Positions 50,776 to 59,279 of a DNA stretch of 64,000 bases are shown here, piece by piece. Below the pieces are notes generated by a model that was not told the DNA's origin, did no database searches, and saw only the letters and a program-made list of their open reading frames with translations. Source of the DNA: CAMYMQ01 sp963730305 (lineage in GTDB: Bacteria; Pseudomonadota; Alphaproteobacteria; Bin65); contig CAVSRB010000001.1 in NCBI GenBank assembly GCA_963730305.1, positions 513,253 to 577,252 of the forward strand, in the 5' to 3' direction. Each line of letters begins with the position of its first letter. Positions within the stretch are counted from its first letter, which is position 1. The translations under genes and the position numbers were made by a program.

Positions 50776-51390
50776 ATGGCAAACCAGAACGTTCAGGCCA
50801 GCAGCTCCGCCCTCTCCCTGCATGACACCACCGCCAACCCCGCGCCCCTGGGTCTGCTCGGCTTCGGCATGACCACCGTGCTGCTGAACCTGCACAATGC
50901 CGGTTTCTTCGGCCTCGACGCCATGATCCTCGGCATGGGGATCTTCTACGGCGGCCTCGGCCAGATCCTGGTCGGGGTCATGGAGTGGAAGAAGAACAAC
51001 ACCTTCGGCGCCACCGCCTTCACCTCCTACGGCCTGTTCTGGCTCTCCCTGGTGGCCCTGATCGTGCTGCCCAAGACCGGTTTCGGAGCCGCTCCCCAGG
51101 CCTCGGCCATGACCGCCTACCTGGGCATGTGGGGACTGTTCAGCGCGGTTCTGTTCATCGGCACCTTCCGCCTCAACAAGGCGCTGGTCTTCGTCTTCGG
51201 CTCGCTGACCATCCTCTTCGCCCTGCTCGTCGCCGCCGAGGCGACCGGCAACCCGATGATCAAGCACATCGCCGGCTACGAAGGCATCGTCTGCGGCCTC
51301 TCGGCCATTTACACCGGCTTGGCCCAGGTCATGAACGAAGTCTACGGCCGCATCGTGGCGCCTCTGGGCAACCTGTCCAAGTCCCACTGA
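50776..51390 (+). CDS. GPR1/FUN34/YaaH family acetate/succinate-type transporter
   Basis: This 204-residue protein has six membrane helices and the family signature NPAPLGLLGFGMTTVLLNLH at about residues 21-40, followed by MILGMGIFYGGLGQILVGVM. Relatives (SatP/YaaH, Ady2) move acetate and succinate with protons. In Geobacter-like anaerobes acetate is the main electron donor, which fits control by a two-component sigma-54 system. ATG 50776 is chosen because AAGGAGG stands 8 bases before it, although the frame is open further upstream. A 14-bp hairpin follows about 45 bases after the stop. Confidence 0.9.
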   Translation: MANQNVQASSSALSLHDTTANPAPLGLLGFGMTTVLLNLHNAGFFGLDAMILGMGIFYGGLGQILVGVMEWKKNNTFGATAFTSYGLFWLSLVALIVLPKTGFGAAPQASAMTAYLGMWGLFSAVLFIGTFRLNKALVFVFGSLTILFALLVAAEATGNPMIKHIAGYEGIVCGLSAIYTGLAQVMNEVYGRIVAPLGNLSKSH

Positions 51391-51436
51391 CCGCAGACTC
51401 TCGCCTCCGGGCGCAGAGCTTCGACGCAATGCCCGC

Positions 51437-51468
51437 ATGTCCGGGAGGCCGCAAGGCCTCCCGGACAT
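51437..51468. repeat. Perfect 14-bp stem-loop with GCAA tetraloop
   Basis: The arms 51437-51450 and 51455-51468 (ATGTCCGGGAGGCC and its complement) are perfect and enclose GCAA, a GNRA loop. No T-run follows, so it is not a simple terminator. It is placed to protect the 3' end of the transporter mRNA or to separate expression from the following gene. Confidence 0.75.
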
Positions 51469-51526
51469 ACCCGCACCAGGTTACGGCACGACCGTCCGTG
51501 CCGCCTCGCATCTTCGGAGACCCCTT

Positions 51527-51892
51527 GTGCACGCTAATCTAGGCCAACATCTGACCCTGCTCGGGCTGTGCTCCCTGGCCTTTACCCTGGTCATGGTCGC
51601 CATCGGCAAGTTCCCCGCCACGGTCCTGCCCCAGTTTCTCGCCACCAGCATCATCTTCCTGGTCGCCGGCCGGCGCCTGCGCCCCGCCCCCGAGGAAGAA
51701 CAGCCCGCGTGCCGGCGGCGGCGCTACGAGGCCGACTGGCCCTGGCTTGCCAGCCTGCTGAACTGGACCTGTGCCCTGCTGCTGCTCGCCACCCTGGCTA
51801 TTGCCCTGGCCAAGCCGGTCGGCGTCTCCTTCGGCGATGCCATCCACTACACCAAGGCGCATGAGCACTTCTTCGCCGGCGCCATCCCCTAG
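51527..51892 (+). CDS. Small membrane protein, paralogue 1 of a tandem pair
   Basis: The 121-residue product from GTG 51527 has three hydrophobic segments: HLTLLGLCSLAFTLVMVAIG, FLATSIIFLVAGRRL and CALLLLATLAIALAKPVGVS. A basic/acidic loop lies between the last two. It ends HEHFFAGAIP. It shares with the gene at 52078 the landmarks HLTLLGLC, DWPWL, LLNW, KP.GVSF and the terminal AIP, so the two are tandem paralogues. I do not recognise the family. The transporter gene lies upstream and a hairpin lies between them. Confidence 0.65.
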   Translation: MHANLGQHLTLLGLCSLAFTLVMVAIGKFPATVLPQFLATSIIFLVAGRRLRPAPEEEQPACRRRRYEADWPWLASLLNWTCALLLLATLAIALAKPVGVSFGDAIHYTKAHEHFFAGAIP

Positions 51893-51980
51893 CCGAGACC
51901 GGCTGCCGCAGCTCCGCGCCGTACCGCCTCCCCGCCTCCGCGACCACGGCAGCCTTTGTCGCCCCGGCCACTGACCGACC

Positions 51981-52009
51981 TTGACAGGGTTTTAACCACT
52001 GGTTAATTT
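51981..52009 (+). promoter_or_regulatory. Promoter with an operator dyad in its spacer
   Basis: TTGACA (51981-51986) and TAATTT (52004-52009) are 17 bases apart. Inside the spacer and -10 lies TTAACCACTGGTTAA (51992-52006), a perfect 7-base inverted repeat around C, placed where a bound repressor would block polymerase. It precedes the second paralogue by about 70 bases. Confidence 0.6.
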
Positions 52010-52077
52010 TGGCCCGTATTGCATCCGCGCCCGAAGTCTCGACCGGCTTCGTTAAGACACCCGCCGGGGAACAGGCG

Positions 52078-52461
52078 ATGAACGCCAAGATGAGCCAGCA
52101 CCTGACCCTGCTCGGCCTGTGCGCCATGATCTTCTACGGCGCCATGCTCGCCACCGGCACCCTCTCCTTTGAAGTCATGCCCCAATTCGTGGTCTCGGCG
52201 CTGATGTTCCTCACCTCGGGACGCCTGCTGCACCACAGCGCGAAAGTACGCAGCGACGAGGAGGAGAAGGAAGCGCAAGTGCCGCGGACTGCAAGCGGGA
52301 CCGACTGGCCCTGGCTGACCGCCCTGCTCAACTGGAGCGCGGCGCTGTTGATCCTGGCCGTTTTCGCCATCATCATCCTGAAACCGGCGGGGGTCAGCTT
52401 CGCCGAAGCCCTGCGCTGCTCCCGCGCCCCCGAGGGCTTCTTTTCCTCCGCCATCCCCTGA
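52078..52461 (+). CDS. Small membrane protein, paralogue 2 of a tandem pair
   Basis: The 127-residue product from ATG 52078 (MNAKMSQHLTLLGLCAMIFY) has the same layout as its upstream paralogue: two N-terminal helices, a charged KVRSDEEEKEAQ loop, DWPWLTALLNWSAALLILAV and a final FFSSAIP. The two differ in about half of their residues, so the duplication is not recent. It has its own promoter with an operator-like dyad, so the two copies may be expressed under different conditions. Unknown function; by position it may belong with the acetate-type transporter. Confidence 0.65.
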   Translation: MNAKMSQHLTLLGLCAMIFYGAMLATGTLSFEVMPQFVVSALMFLTSGRLLHHSAKVRSDEEEKEAQVPRTASGTDWPWLTALLNWSAALLILAVFAIIILKPAGVSFAEALRCSRAPEGFFSSAIP

Positions 52462-52618
52462 ATCCCCTTCGCCTTCGCGCCTCGTTCCCGGCATCCTGCT
52501 TTCAGCGCCGGGCGAACGCGAGCCGCCCCCATGTTGTCGTGGCTCGCGCCAAACAGCGCCCGAAATCCGAAGCCAGGCTCCCGCCTCCCGGCCCGGGGGA
52601 AGGCCCGAACAGGACCAC

Positions 52619-52651
52619 AAAAAATGGCCGCCCGGAAGTGTCCGGACGGCC
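52619..52651 (-). terminator. Intrinsic terminator of efpL
   Basis: GGCCG(C)CCGGA and TCCGG(A)CGGCC pair around an AGTG loop with one mismatch (52626-52651), and on the minus strand six T follow. It lies 30 bases beyond the efpL stop. Confidence 0.75.
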
Positions 52652-52679
52652 GCATTATTGCTGGAATATCAACTGGATT

Positions 52680-53244
52680 TCAGGCGCGGGAAACGAAACG
52701 GCATTCCCGGGTGTCGACCTTGATCGTCTCCCCCGATTCCAGGTAGCCGGGGACCTGCAGGCGCAGGCCGGTCTCGAGCACCGCCTCCTTGGTCTGGGCG
52801 GTGGCGGTGGCGTTCTTGATCGCCGGCGCGGTCTCGGTGACGGTCAGTTCGACCACCATCGGCGGATCGACGCTCACCACCTGCCCCTGGAAGACGCCGA
52901 GCTGGACATCGGCCCCTTCGAGGAGGAAGCCCTGGATCGGCTCGAACAGCTCGCTGCCCGAGTTCGTACTGCTCGTAGTTCTCCAGGTCCATGAAGACGC
53001 CGCCGTCGCCGGAGGGATAGAGGAACTGCCCTTGCGCCGCTCGAAATCGGCCTCGTCCAGCCTTGTCCCCGGCCTTGAAGGTCTTCTCCAGGACCTGGCC
53101 GGTGAGCAGGTTGCGGTACTTGGTCTTGACCAGGGTGTTGCCGCCCCGGGCCGAAGGGGACTGGGTGGTATGGTCGAGCATCAGGCAGGGGGCGCCGTCG
53201 AGCTTGATGACGAGCCCGCGCTTGAAGTCGGCGGTGGTGATCAT
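52680..53244 (-). CDS. efpL: EfpL (YeiP), EF-P-like protein (frameshifts)
   Basis: EfpL is the EF-P paralogue that relieves ribosome stalling in a partly different set of motifs. The start ATG 53244 gives MITTADFKRGLVIKLDGAPC, and the loop that enters the peptidyl-transferase centre reads QSPSARGGNTLVKTKYRN. Arg33 takes the place of the modified lysine, as in E. coli YeiP/EfpL (QSPTARG). The end reads VPGYLESGETIKVDTRECRF. Frame breaks near 53,060, 52,970 and 52,885 interrupt the middle. The corrected length is 188-190 residues. It is divergent from efp. Confidence 0.88.
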
Positions 53245-53434
53245 GACTGGCTCCTTGCAGGGAATGGATAGTGGCGACGGCGCGACTCTATCACAACTCA
53301 GGGCCGGAAACAATCGGCAGTGCGCGAATTTTTCCATGACAAGCCGGGTCAGGTTGTGGTTAAATGCGGCGTTTCGCGGTCTGAATTCATCCCCCTTTGC
53401 TTCCATAGCACCCCGTCACCAAGGAGAAGGCTCC

Positions 53435-54001
53435 ATGTACACCTGCGCCGACCTGAAAAAGGGTCTCAAGCTGATGATCGACGGCGAGCCGCACGTCATC
53501 GTCCAGTTCGATTTCACCAAGCCCGGCAAGGGCCAGGCCCTCTACAAGTGCAAGCTGCGCAACATGATCACCGGCAGCCTCTTCGACCGCACCTACCGCT
53601 CCGGCGAAACCTTCGAGCCGGCCGCCCTCGAGGACCGCGACATGCAGTACCTCTACCAGGACGAGACGGGCTACGTCTTCATGGACAGCAAGAATTACGA
53701 GCAGGTCACCCTTCTCCGAGGAGACCCTCGGCGACGACCGGCTGCTGCTCAAGGACAACATGGAGGTCGACATCCTGATGTTCAACGGCGGCGGGGCATC
53801 GGCATCACCCTCCCCAACTTCGTCAACCTGCGCGTCACCCAGGCCGACCCCTGGGTCAAGGGTGACACCGCCGCCGGCAACAACAAGCCGGCCACCGTCG
53901 AGACCGGCTACACCCTGGCCGTGCCTTCCTTCGTCGAGGAGGGAGACCTGATCCAGATCGACACCCGCACCGGCGAGTACGTCACCCGGGTAAAGGAATA
54001 A
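53435..54001 (+). CDS. efp: Elongation factor P (two compensating frameshifts)
   Basis: EF-P rescues ribosomes stalled at consecutive prolines. From ATG 53435 (AAGGAG Shine-Dalgarno) it reads MYTCADLKKGLKLMIDGEPH. The domain I loop TKPGKGQALYKCKLRN carries the lysine (residue 32 here, Lys34 in E. coli) that EpmA modifies with beta-lysine. The C-terminus GDLIQIDTRTGEYVTRVKE is typical. The frame is lost near 53,709 and regained near 53,795. Corrected length 188 residues. It is followed by epmA 53 bases later and is divergent from efpL. Confidence 0.95.
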   Translation: MYTCADLKKGLKLMIDGEPHVIVQFDFTKPGKGQALYKCKLRNMITGSLFDRTYRSGETFEPAALEDRDMQYLYQDETGYVFMDSKNYEQVTLLRGDPRRRPAAAQGQHGGRHPDVQRRRGIGITLPNFVNLRVTQADPWVKGDTAAGNNKPATVETGYTLAVPSFVEEGDLIQIDTRTGEYVTRVKE

Positions 54002-54054
54002 AAGGCTCGTCCCTCACCCCAGTCCCACTTCCAAAGGCAAGGGTTCAGAACGCC

Positions 54055-54974
54055 ATGGAACCCAACTGGGCCCTCGCCCGAAAACGCCATCTCGAACAGC
54101 GGGCCCGGATCGTGCAGACGATCCGGGCCTTCTTCGTCGACGGCGGCTACCTGGAGGTGGAGACGCCGCACCGCTGCCCGGCAACGCCCCGGAGGCGCAC
54201 ATCGACGCGGTGGCGGCCGAGCGGACGGTTTCTCCACACCTCCCCCGAGCTGTGCATGAAGCGGCTGCTGGCGGCCGGCTATCCGCGCCTCTTCCAGCTC
54301 TGCCGCTGCTGGCGGCAGGAGGAGCGGGGTGCCCGGCACCTGCCCGAATTCACCATGCTCGAATGGTACCGGGCCGGGGCGCGACTACCAGGCCCTGATG
54401 GCCGAGTGCGAGGCGCTGGTGAGCGCCCTGGTGCCCGACGGGCGCCTCTCTGGCAGGGGCAGACGATCGACCTGACCCCGCCCTGGGAGCGGCTGACGGT
54501 GGCCGAGGCCTTCGCCCGCCATGCTCGATGTCGACCTCGACGAGGCCCTGGCCGACGGACCGTTTCGACGAGGTCGATCGCCTTTGAGGTCGAGCCGCAC
54601 CTGGGCGCAGCGCGGCCGACCTTCCTCATCGAGTACCCCGCCGAGCCTGCGCCGCCCTGGCCCGCACAAAGCCGGGCAATCCGGCTGTCGCCGAGCGCTT
54701 CGAGCTCTACATCGCCGGGCTGGAGCTGGCCAACGCCTTCTCCGAGCTGACCGACCCGGCGGAGCAGCGCGCGCCGCTTCGACGCCGAGGAGGCTGCCCG
54801 CCGGGCCGCCGGAAAGGCCCCCTACCCGATGCCGGAAAAATTCCTCGGCCGAACTCGGCGGGCCATGCCGAGAACGCCGCCGGCATCGCCCTCGGCGTCG
54901 ACCGCCTGGTGATGCTGCTGACCGATGCCGCGACCATCGACGAGGTGGTGGCCTTCTGCCCCGAGGACCTTTAG
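54055..54974 (+). CDS. epmA: EpmA (PoxA/GenX), EF-P lysyltransferase (many frameshifts)
   Basis: EpmA resembles the catalytic core of class II lysyl-tRNA synthetase and attaches (R)-beta-lysine to EF-P. Landmarks are RARIVQTIRAFFVDGGYLEV, HTSPELCMKRLLAAGYPRLF with the motif 2 LCRCWRQEERGARHLPEFTM, LEWYRAGA, and the end GIALGVDRLVMLLTDAATID (motif 3). It lacks the anticodon domain, as expected. Indels near 54,180, 54,225, 54,385, 54,445, 54,525, 54,562, 54,650 and 54,770-54,855 scatter the product over frames. The span gives about 305 residues (E. coli EpmA 325). Position directly after efp supports the call. Confidence 0.88.
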
Positions 54975-55058
54975 CGACGGGGCGACGCTTAGCGGTTGAG
55001 TTTTCCCCGGCAACTGGTGTAAAAAATCAGAGACCCCTTTCGCCTCCCCGAACGCCGC

Positions 55059-55836
55059 GTGACCACCATCATGTCCATGCCCAGCGAACGAACCCTGCTC
55101 AGCGCCTGTCGCCTCCTCTTCGGCGACGAGATCGAGTTGTGCCGGGAATTCCTCATCTACCTGCAGCCCGAAGGGGCCAAGGCCGCCTACCGGGCCCGCG
55201 CCAAGGAACAGCACCCCGACCGGTTCGCCGCACACCCCGCCGAGGTCCGCCGGCGGCAGAGCGAACGGTTCCAGGAGCTGACCCGGGCCTACCACCTGCT
55301 GCGAAATTATTTCCTGCAGCGGGAAACCGCCCTGCGCAGCGGGGTGCAGCGCAGCAGCGGCTACCAGCCGACAGCCAACGCCGGCCCGGCGTCCCGGGGC
55401 GGCTATCCGCACCCGCGGGTTCCCGCCGTCCCCCTCGAATTCGGGCTGTTTCTCTTCCACCGCGGCAAGATCACCTACCAGGAACTGATTGCCGCCCTGC
55501 TCTGGCAGCGCCGCCAGCGCCCCAAGCATCGGCAGCATCGCCCAGCGCTGGGGCTGGCTCGACGAGGCGAAGATCAACCGCGTGCTCCAGGACCGGGGCC
55601 CCTTCCGCCGCTTCGGCGGCCGCGCGGTGACCCTCGGCTACCTGACCCCGACCCAGGTCCAGGTGCTGGTGCGCTACCAGCAGTCCCTGCACCGCCGGCT
55701 GGGCGAGTACTTCGTCGAGCAGGGGATCATCGCCGCCCAGGATCTGGAGCAACTGGCCAGCGAGCACCTGGAACACAACCGGTGCTGTGCCTCCCGGGAC
55801 CGGGCGCACAGCTGCCGGGCCGCCGGCGGCTCCTGA
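55059..55836 (+). CDS. J-domain (DnaJ-like) protein (one frameshift)
   Basis: The N-terminal 75 residues form a J domain-like helical unit with the HPD motif in AAYRARAKEQHPDRFAAHPA and the following helix RQSERFQELTRAYHLL. After a Gly/Pro linker, the C-terminal half contains two copies of a short helical motif, FHRGKITYQELIAALLWQ and EQGIIAAQDLEQLAS, of the type seen in proteins that tie type II secretion or pilus ATPases to other partners. A break near 55,520 is needed, and the extreme C-terminus may be mis-framed. About 258 residues. Start uncertain: GTG 55059, ATG 55071 or 55077. Confidence 0.7.
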
Positions 55837-55893
55837 TTCCCCCGCCTCGGGCCGACGGCCCGCAACCGCACTCCCGCAACCCTCCGCCCCCGC

Positions 55894-57080
55894 TCATCCG
55901 GCCACCGGCCGGCTCCCCCCCGTCTCCGGCACCAGCAGCCACAGCAGCAGTGCAGCCAGCCCCGCCAGGCCGGCCCCGGTACCAAAGGCCGCCGCGACGC
56001 CGAAGCGTTGCCAGAGCCAGCCGAAGATCAGGCTGGCCGGCAGGCGCGCCGAGGCCGAGGGCGCAGTTGTACCAGCCGAAAGCGGCACCGCGCTGCTCCG
56101 GCGCGGCGAAGTCGGCGAAGAGGGCCTTCTCCGTCCCCTCGGTAAACCCGTAGTAGAGGCCGTAGACGGCGAAGAGCGCCCAGATCTGCCACTCGCTGCC
56201 GGCCCGGGCGAAACCGAGGTAGGCCAGGGCATAGACCCCCCAGCCGGCGAGGATCATGCCGCGCCGGCCGACCCGGTCGGAGAGGGAACCCAGGGGGAAG
56301 ACCGAGCACATCTTGACCACGTGGAAGAAAGCCCACAAGCAGGGGGAGGCGCGTGGCGGCGACACCGAGGCTGCCGGCGCGCAGCAGCAGGAAGGCGTCG
56401 GTGGAGTTGCCGAGGGTGAAGAGGAACAGGATCAGCAGGTAGCGGCGCATGGGGCCGCGGGGGAGGTCGCCAAGGAAGCTGCCCTTGGCCCGCAGAAAGG
56501 TCTCGGCGGTGACCGCCTCGCGCACCTTGAGGACAATCAGCAGCACCGCCAGCAGGCCCGGGATCGCCGCCAGGGCGAAGATCAGTCGCAGATCCTTGGT
56601 CCAGCCTGCCAACAGCGCGGTCGCGATGAGGGGCCCGACCAGGGCCCCGGCGTGGTCCATGGCGCGGTGGAAGCCGTAGGCACGGCCGCGCAGCTGCGGC
56701 GCCACCGAGTCGGCAATCAAGGCGTCCCGCGGCGAGGAGCGGATCCCCTTACCGACGCGGTCGGAGAAACGGATGCCGAGGACCGCCAGCGGTCCGGTGG
56801 CGATCGCTACCAGCGGCCGGGCCACGGCGGAGAGGCCGTAGCCGGCCAGCACCAAGCGCTTGCGCCGCCGCACCCGGTCGGACCAGATTCCCGAGGCGAG
56901 TTTGAGCAGCGCCGCCGTCGACTCGGCCACCCCCTCGATGACCCCGAGAAAGGCCGGCCCCGCTCCCAGCACCGAGGTGAGAAAGAGCGGCAGCAGGGGA
57001 TAGATCATCTCGCTGGAGACGTCAGTAAAAAAGCTGACCAGGCCGAGGATCAGAACGTTGCCGGTGATGCCGCTGAACAT
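55894..57080 (-). CDS. Major facilitator superfamily permease (two frameshifts)
   Basis: A 12-helix MFS protein. The N-terminal half reads GLVSFFTDVSSEMIYPLLPL and has the loop 2-3 motif GIWSDRVRRRKRLVLAGYGL. It continues FSDRVGKGIRSSPRDALIAD, a signature of a subfamily common in Geobacter-like genomes and annotated only as MFS. The C-terminal half starts FFHVVKMCSVFPLGSLSDRV after a break near 56,345. A second break near 56,045 leads to the end LLWLLVPETGGSRPVAG. The corrected length is about 395 residues. Substrate unknown. Confidence 0.85.
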
Positions 57081-57364
57081 GGAGCCCTCCGCAACCGACC
57101 TAACAGGAAAGGCTTCTCACACCCGCTCCCTGCGGTCGCTCGAGCACACGGAGAGCACGGAGAAAAGCCCAGGCCAGATCCTCTGCCTTTGGACCTGACC
57201 ACCCCGAATCGCCAAGACGCCATAGGCTAAAGCAAGAATTTTGGGAGGCCGATCCGGCAGAAGAGCGCCATCCGGGGCTTCAAAAAGAGTTGCCTTTAGG
57301 GGGCCTCGGTGACCTCTGTGTCTCTAGTGAGCAAAGCGAACGAGTGTGAGCCGCCTTTTCGGTT

Positions 57365-59173
57365 TCACCCCCGCCCCGCCAGGTAACTCTGAATCTCCTC
57401 CAGAAACTCCGCGCCGTACTTCTGCAGCTTGAGCTTGCCGACGCCGTTGATGGCCAGAAGCGCCTTGGGATCCTCGGGAAGGTAGGCGGCCATTTCGGCC
57501 AGGGTGGCGTCGCCGAAGATGACGTAGGGAGGGACGCCGGCGTCGTCGGCCAGGCGCTTGCGCAGCGTCCGCAGGTTCTCGAACAGCGCCTCGTCGTAGG
57601 TCAGCTCCCCGGCCGCCCTGCGCGGCGCTTTCTTTGCCGCCGCCACCTTGAGCCGCGGTTTGGCCAGGGTCAGGGTCTGCTCGCCGCGCAGCAGCGGCCG
57701 CGCCGCCTCGGTCAGTTTCAGGACCGAGTAGTTGGCGACGTCCTGGCGCAGGTAGCCGAGATGGATGAGTTGGCGAATCAGTCCGCTCCAGGCCTCCGCC
57801 GGGTGCTCGGCGCCGATGCCGTAGGTGGAGAGCCGATCGTGTCCCAGTTCCTGGATGCGCTGGGACTGGGCGCCGCGCAGCACCTCGACGACGTGGCCGA
57901 CGCCGAAGCGCTGGCCGACCCGGTAGACGCAGGAGAGGGCCTTCTGGGCGTCGACGGTGGCGTCGTAGGTCTCGGGCGGGCTCACGCAGACGTCGCAGTT
58001 GCCGCAGTCTGCGGCCAGATGCTCGCCGAAGTAGCCGAGCAGCACCCGCCGCCGGCAGTTCTGGGCCTCGGCGAAACCGACCATGGCATTGAGCTTGTGC
58101 AGCTCGACCCGTTTCTGCTCCGGGTTGCCCCCCTGCTCGATGAGGCCGCGGACGATGGCCACGTCGCCGTAGCCGAACAGCAGCAGCGCCTCGCTCGGCA
58201 GGCCGTCGCGCCCGGCGCGGCCGGTCTCCTGGTAGTAGCTCTCGATGTTCTTGGGCAGATCGTAGTGGACGACGAAGCGCACGTTGGGCTTGTCGATCCC
58301 CATGCCGAAGGCGACGGTGGCCACCACGATCTGCAGATCGTCGCGCAAAAACGCCTCCTGCACCCGCTTGCGCTCGGCGTCGGGGAGCCCGGCGTGGTAG
58401 GGGGCGGCCTTCAGGCCCGTCGCCGCCAGCTTCGCCGCCACCTCCTCGACCCGCTTGCGCGACAGGGCGTAGACGATTCCCGCCTCGCCGCGCCGCCCCT
58501 TCAGGAAAGCCTGGAGCTGGGCGAAGGGCTTCTGCTTGTCGACCACGTTGTAGCGGATGTTGGGCCGGTCGAAGCCGGCGACGAAGACCCTGGCGTGGCG
58601 CAGCTGCAGCCGGGCGAGGATGTCGGCGCGGGTCTGGGGGTCGGCGGTGGCGGTCAGGGCGAGCAGCGGCACGCCGGGGAAGTGCTGGCGCAGCCGCCCG
58701 AGCTGGACGTACTCGGGGCGGAAGTCGTGCCCCCACTGGGAGACGCAGTGGGCCTCGTCGATGGCGAACAGGGCGATGGGCATCCCGGCCAGACGCGCCA
58801 GGAACTCCTCGCTCATCAGCCGCTCCGGGGCGAGGTAGAGCAGGTCGAGTTCGCCGCCGTGGAGCTGGGCCAGAACCTGGCGCGCCTCGGCGGCCGCAAG
58901 GGAGGAGTTGTAGAAGGCGGCGCGCACGCCGTTGGCGACCAGCGCGTCGACCTGGTCCTTCATCAGCGAGATCAGCGGCGAGACGACGATCCCCACGCCG
59001 GGGCGGCACAGGGCCGGAATCTGGTAGCAGAGGGACTTGCCGCCGCCGGTCGGCATCAGCACGAAGGCGTCTTCGCCGCCGACCAGGGTGGCGACGATCT
59101 CCTCCTGGTAGGGACGAAAGGCGCTGTAGCCGAAGACGGACTGCAGGATTTCGGCCGGTTGCGGCTGGTTCAT
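57365..59173 (-). CDS. recQ: ATP-dependent DNA helicase RecQ
   Basis: This intact 602-residue 3'-5' helicase has motif I VLMPTGGGKSLCYQIPAL, motif II DEAH in LFAIDEAHCVSQWGHDF (with the aromatic-rich loop), motif III TATADPQTR and motif VI YYQETGRAGRDGLPSEALL. The RQC zinc site has CRRRVLLGYFGE and CGNCDVC, and a C-terminal HRDC domain follows (ENLRTLRKRLADDAGVPPYV). It acts in recombination and replication-fork repair. It is preceded on the same strand by the epmB gene with about 105 bases between them, which hold a 9-bp tandem repeat. Confidence 0.97.
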   Translation of the reverse strand: MNQPQPAEILQSVFGYSAFRPYQEEIVATLVGGEDAFVLMPTGGGKSLCYQIPALCRPGVGIVVSPLISLMKDQVDALVANGVRAAFYNSSLAAAEARQVLAQLHGGELDLLYLAPERLMSEEFLARLAGMPIALFAIDEAHCVSQWGHDFRPEYVQLGRLRQHFPGVPLLALTATADPQTRADILARLQLRHARVFVAGFDRPNIRYNVVDKQKPFAQLQAFLKGRRGEAGIVYALSRKRVEEVAAKLAATGLKAAPYHAGLPDAERKRVQEAFLRDDLQIVVATVAFGMGIDKPNVRFVVHYDLPKNIESYYQETGRAGRDGLPSEALLLFGYGDVAIVRGLIEQGGNPEQKRVELHKLNAMVGFAEAQNCRRRVLLGYFGEHLAADCGNCDVCVSPPETYDATVDAQKALSCVYRVGQRFGVGHVVEVLRGAQSQRIQELGHDRLSTYGIGAEHPAEAWSGLIRQLIHLGYLRQDVANYSVLKLTEAARPLLRGEQTLTLAKPRLKVAAAKKAPRRAAGELTYDEALFENLRTLRKRLADDAGVPPYVIFGDATLAEMAAYLPEDPKALLAINGVGKLKLQKYGAEFLEEIQSYLAGRG

Positions 59174-59210
59174 TGCCCCTCCTGGAAAACGCTAGGCAGA
59201 ACTGAAATGA

Positions 59211-59275
59211 GAGGTCCCATAGGTCCTATTTGTCTCATAGGTCCTATAGGACTGATGGGACATATGGGACCTAGG
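59211..59275. repeat. Degenerate 9-bp tandem repeat (about seven units)
   Basis: On the minus strand the region reads as consecutive 9-mers AGGTCCCAT, ATGTCCCAT, CAGTCCTAT, AGGACCTAT, GAGACAAAT, AGGACCTAT, GGGACCTCT. It lies between epmB and recQ and is partly self-complementary, so it can also fold back. If translated it gives a Gly-Pro-Ile triplet pattern, but it is not part of a supported gene. Confidence 0.7.
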
Positions 59276-59279
59276 ATCT

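Noticed and set aside
50428..51390. Single 320-residue fusion of a Cys-rich domain with the acetate-type transporter
   Set aside because: The transporter has its own Shine-Dalgarno and ATG at 50776, and the connecting 100 residues look like untranslated sequence. Two genes are more likely, although the stop between them is not visible.
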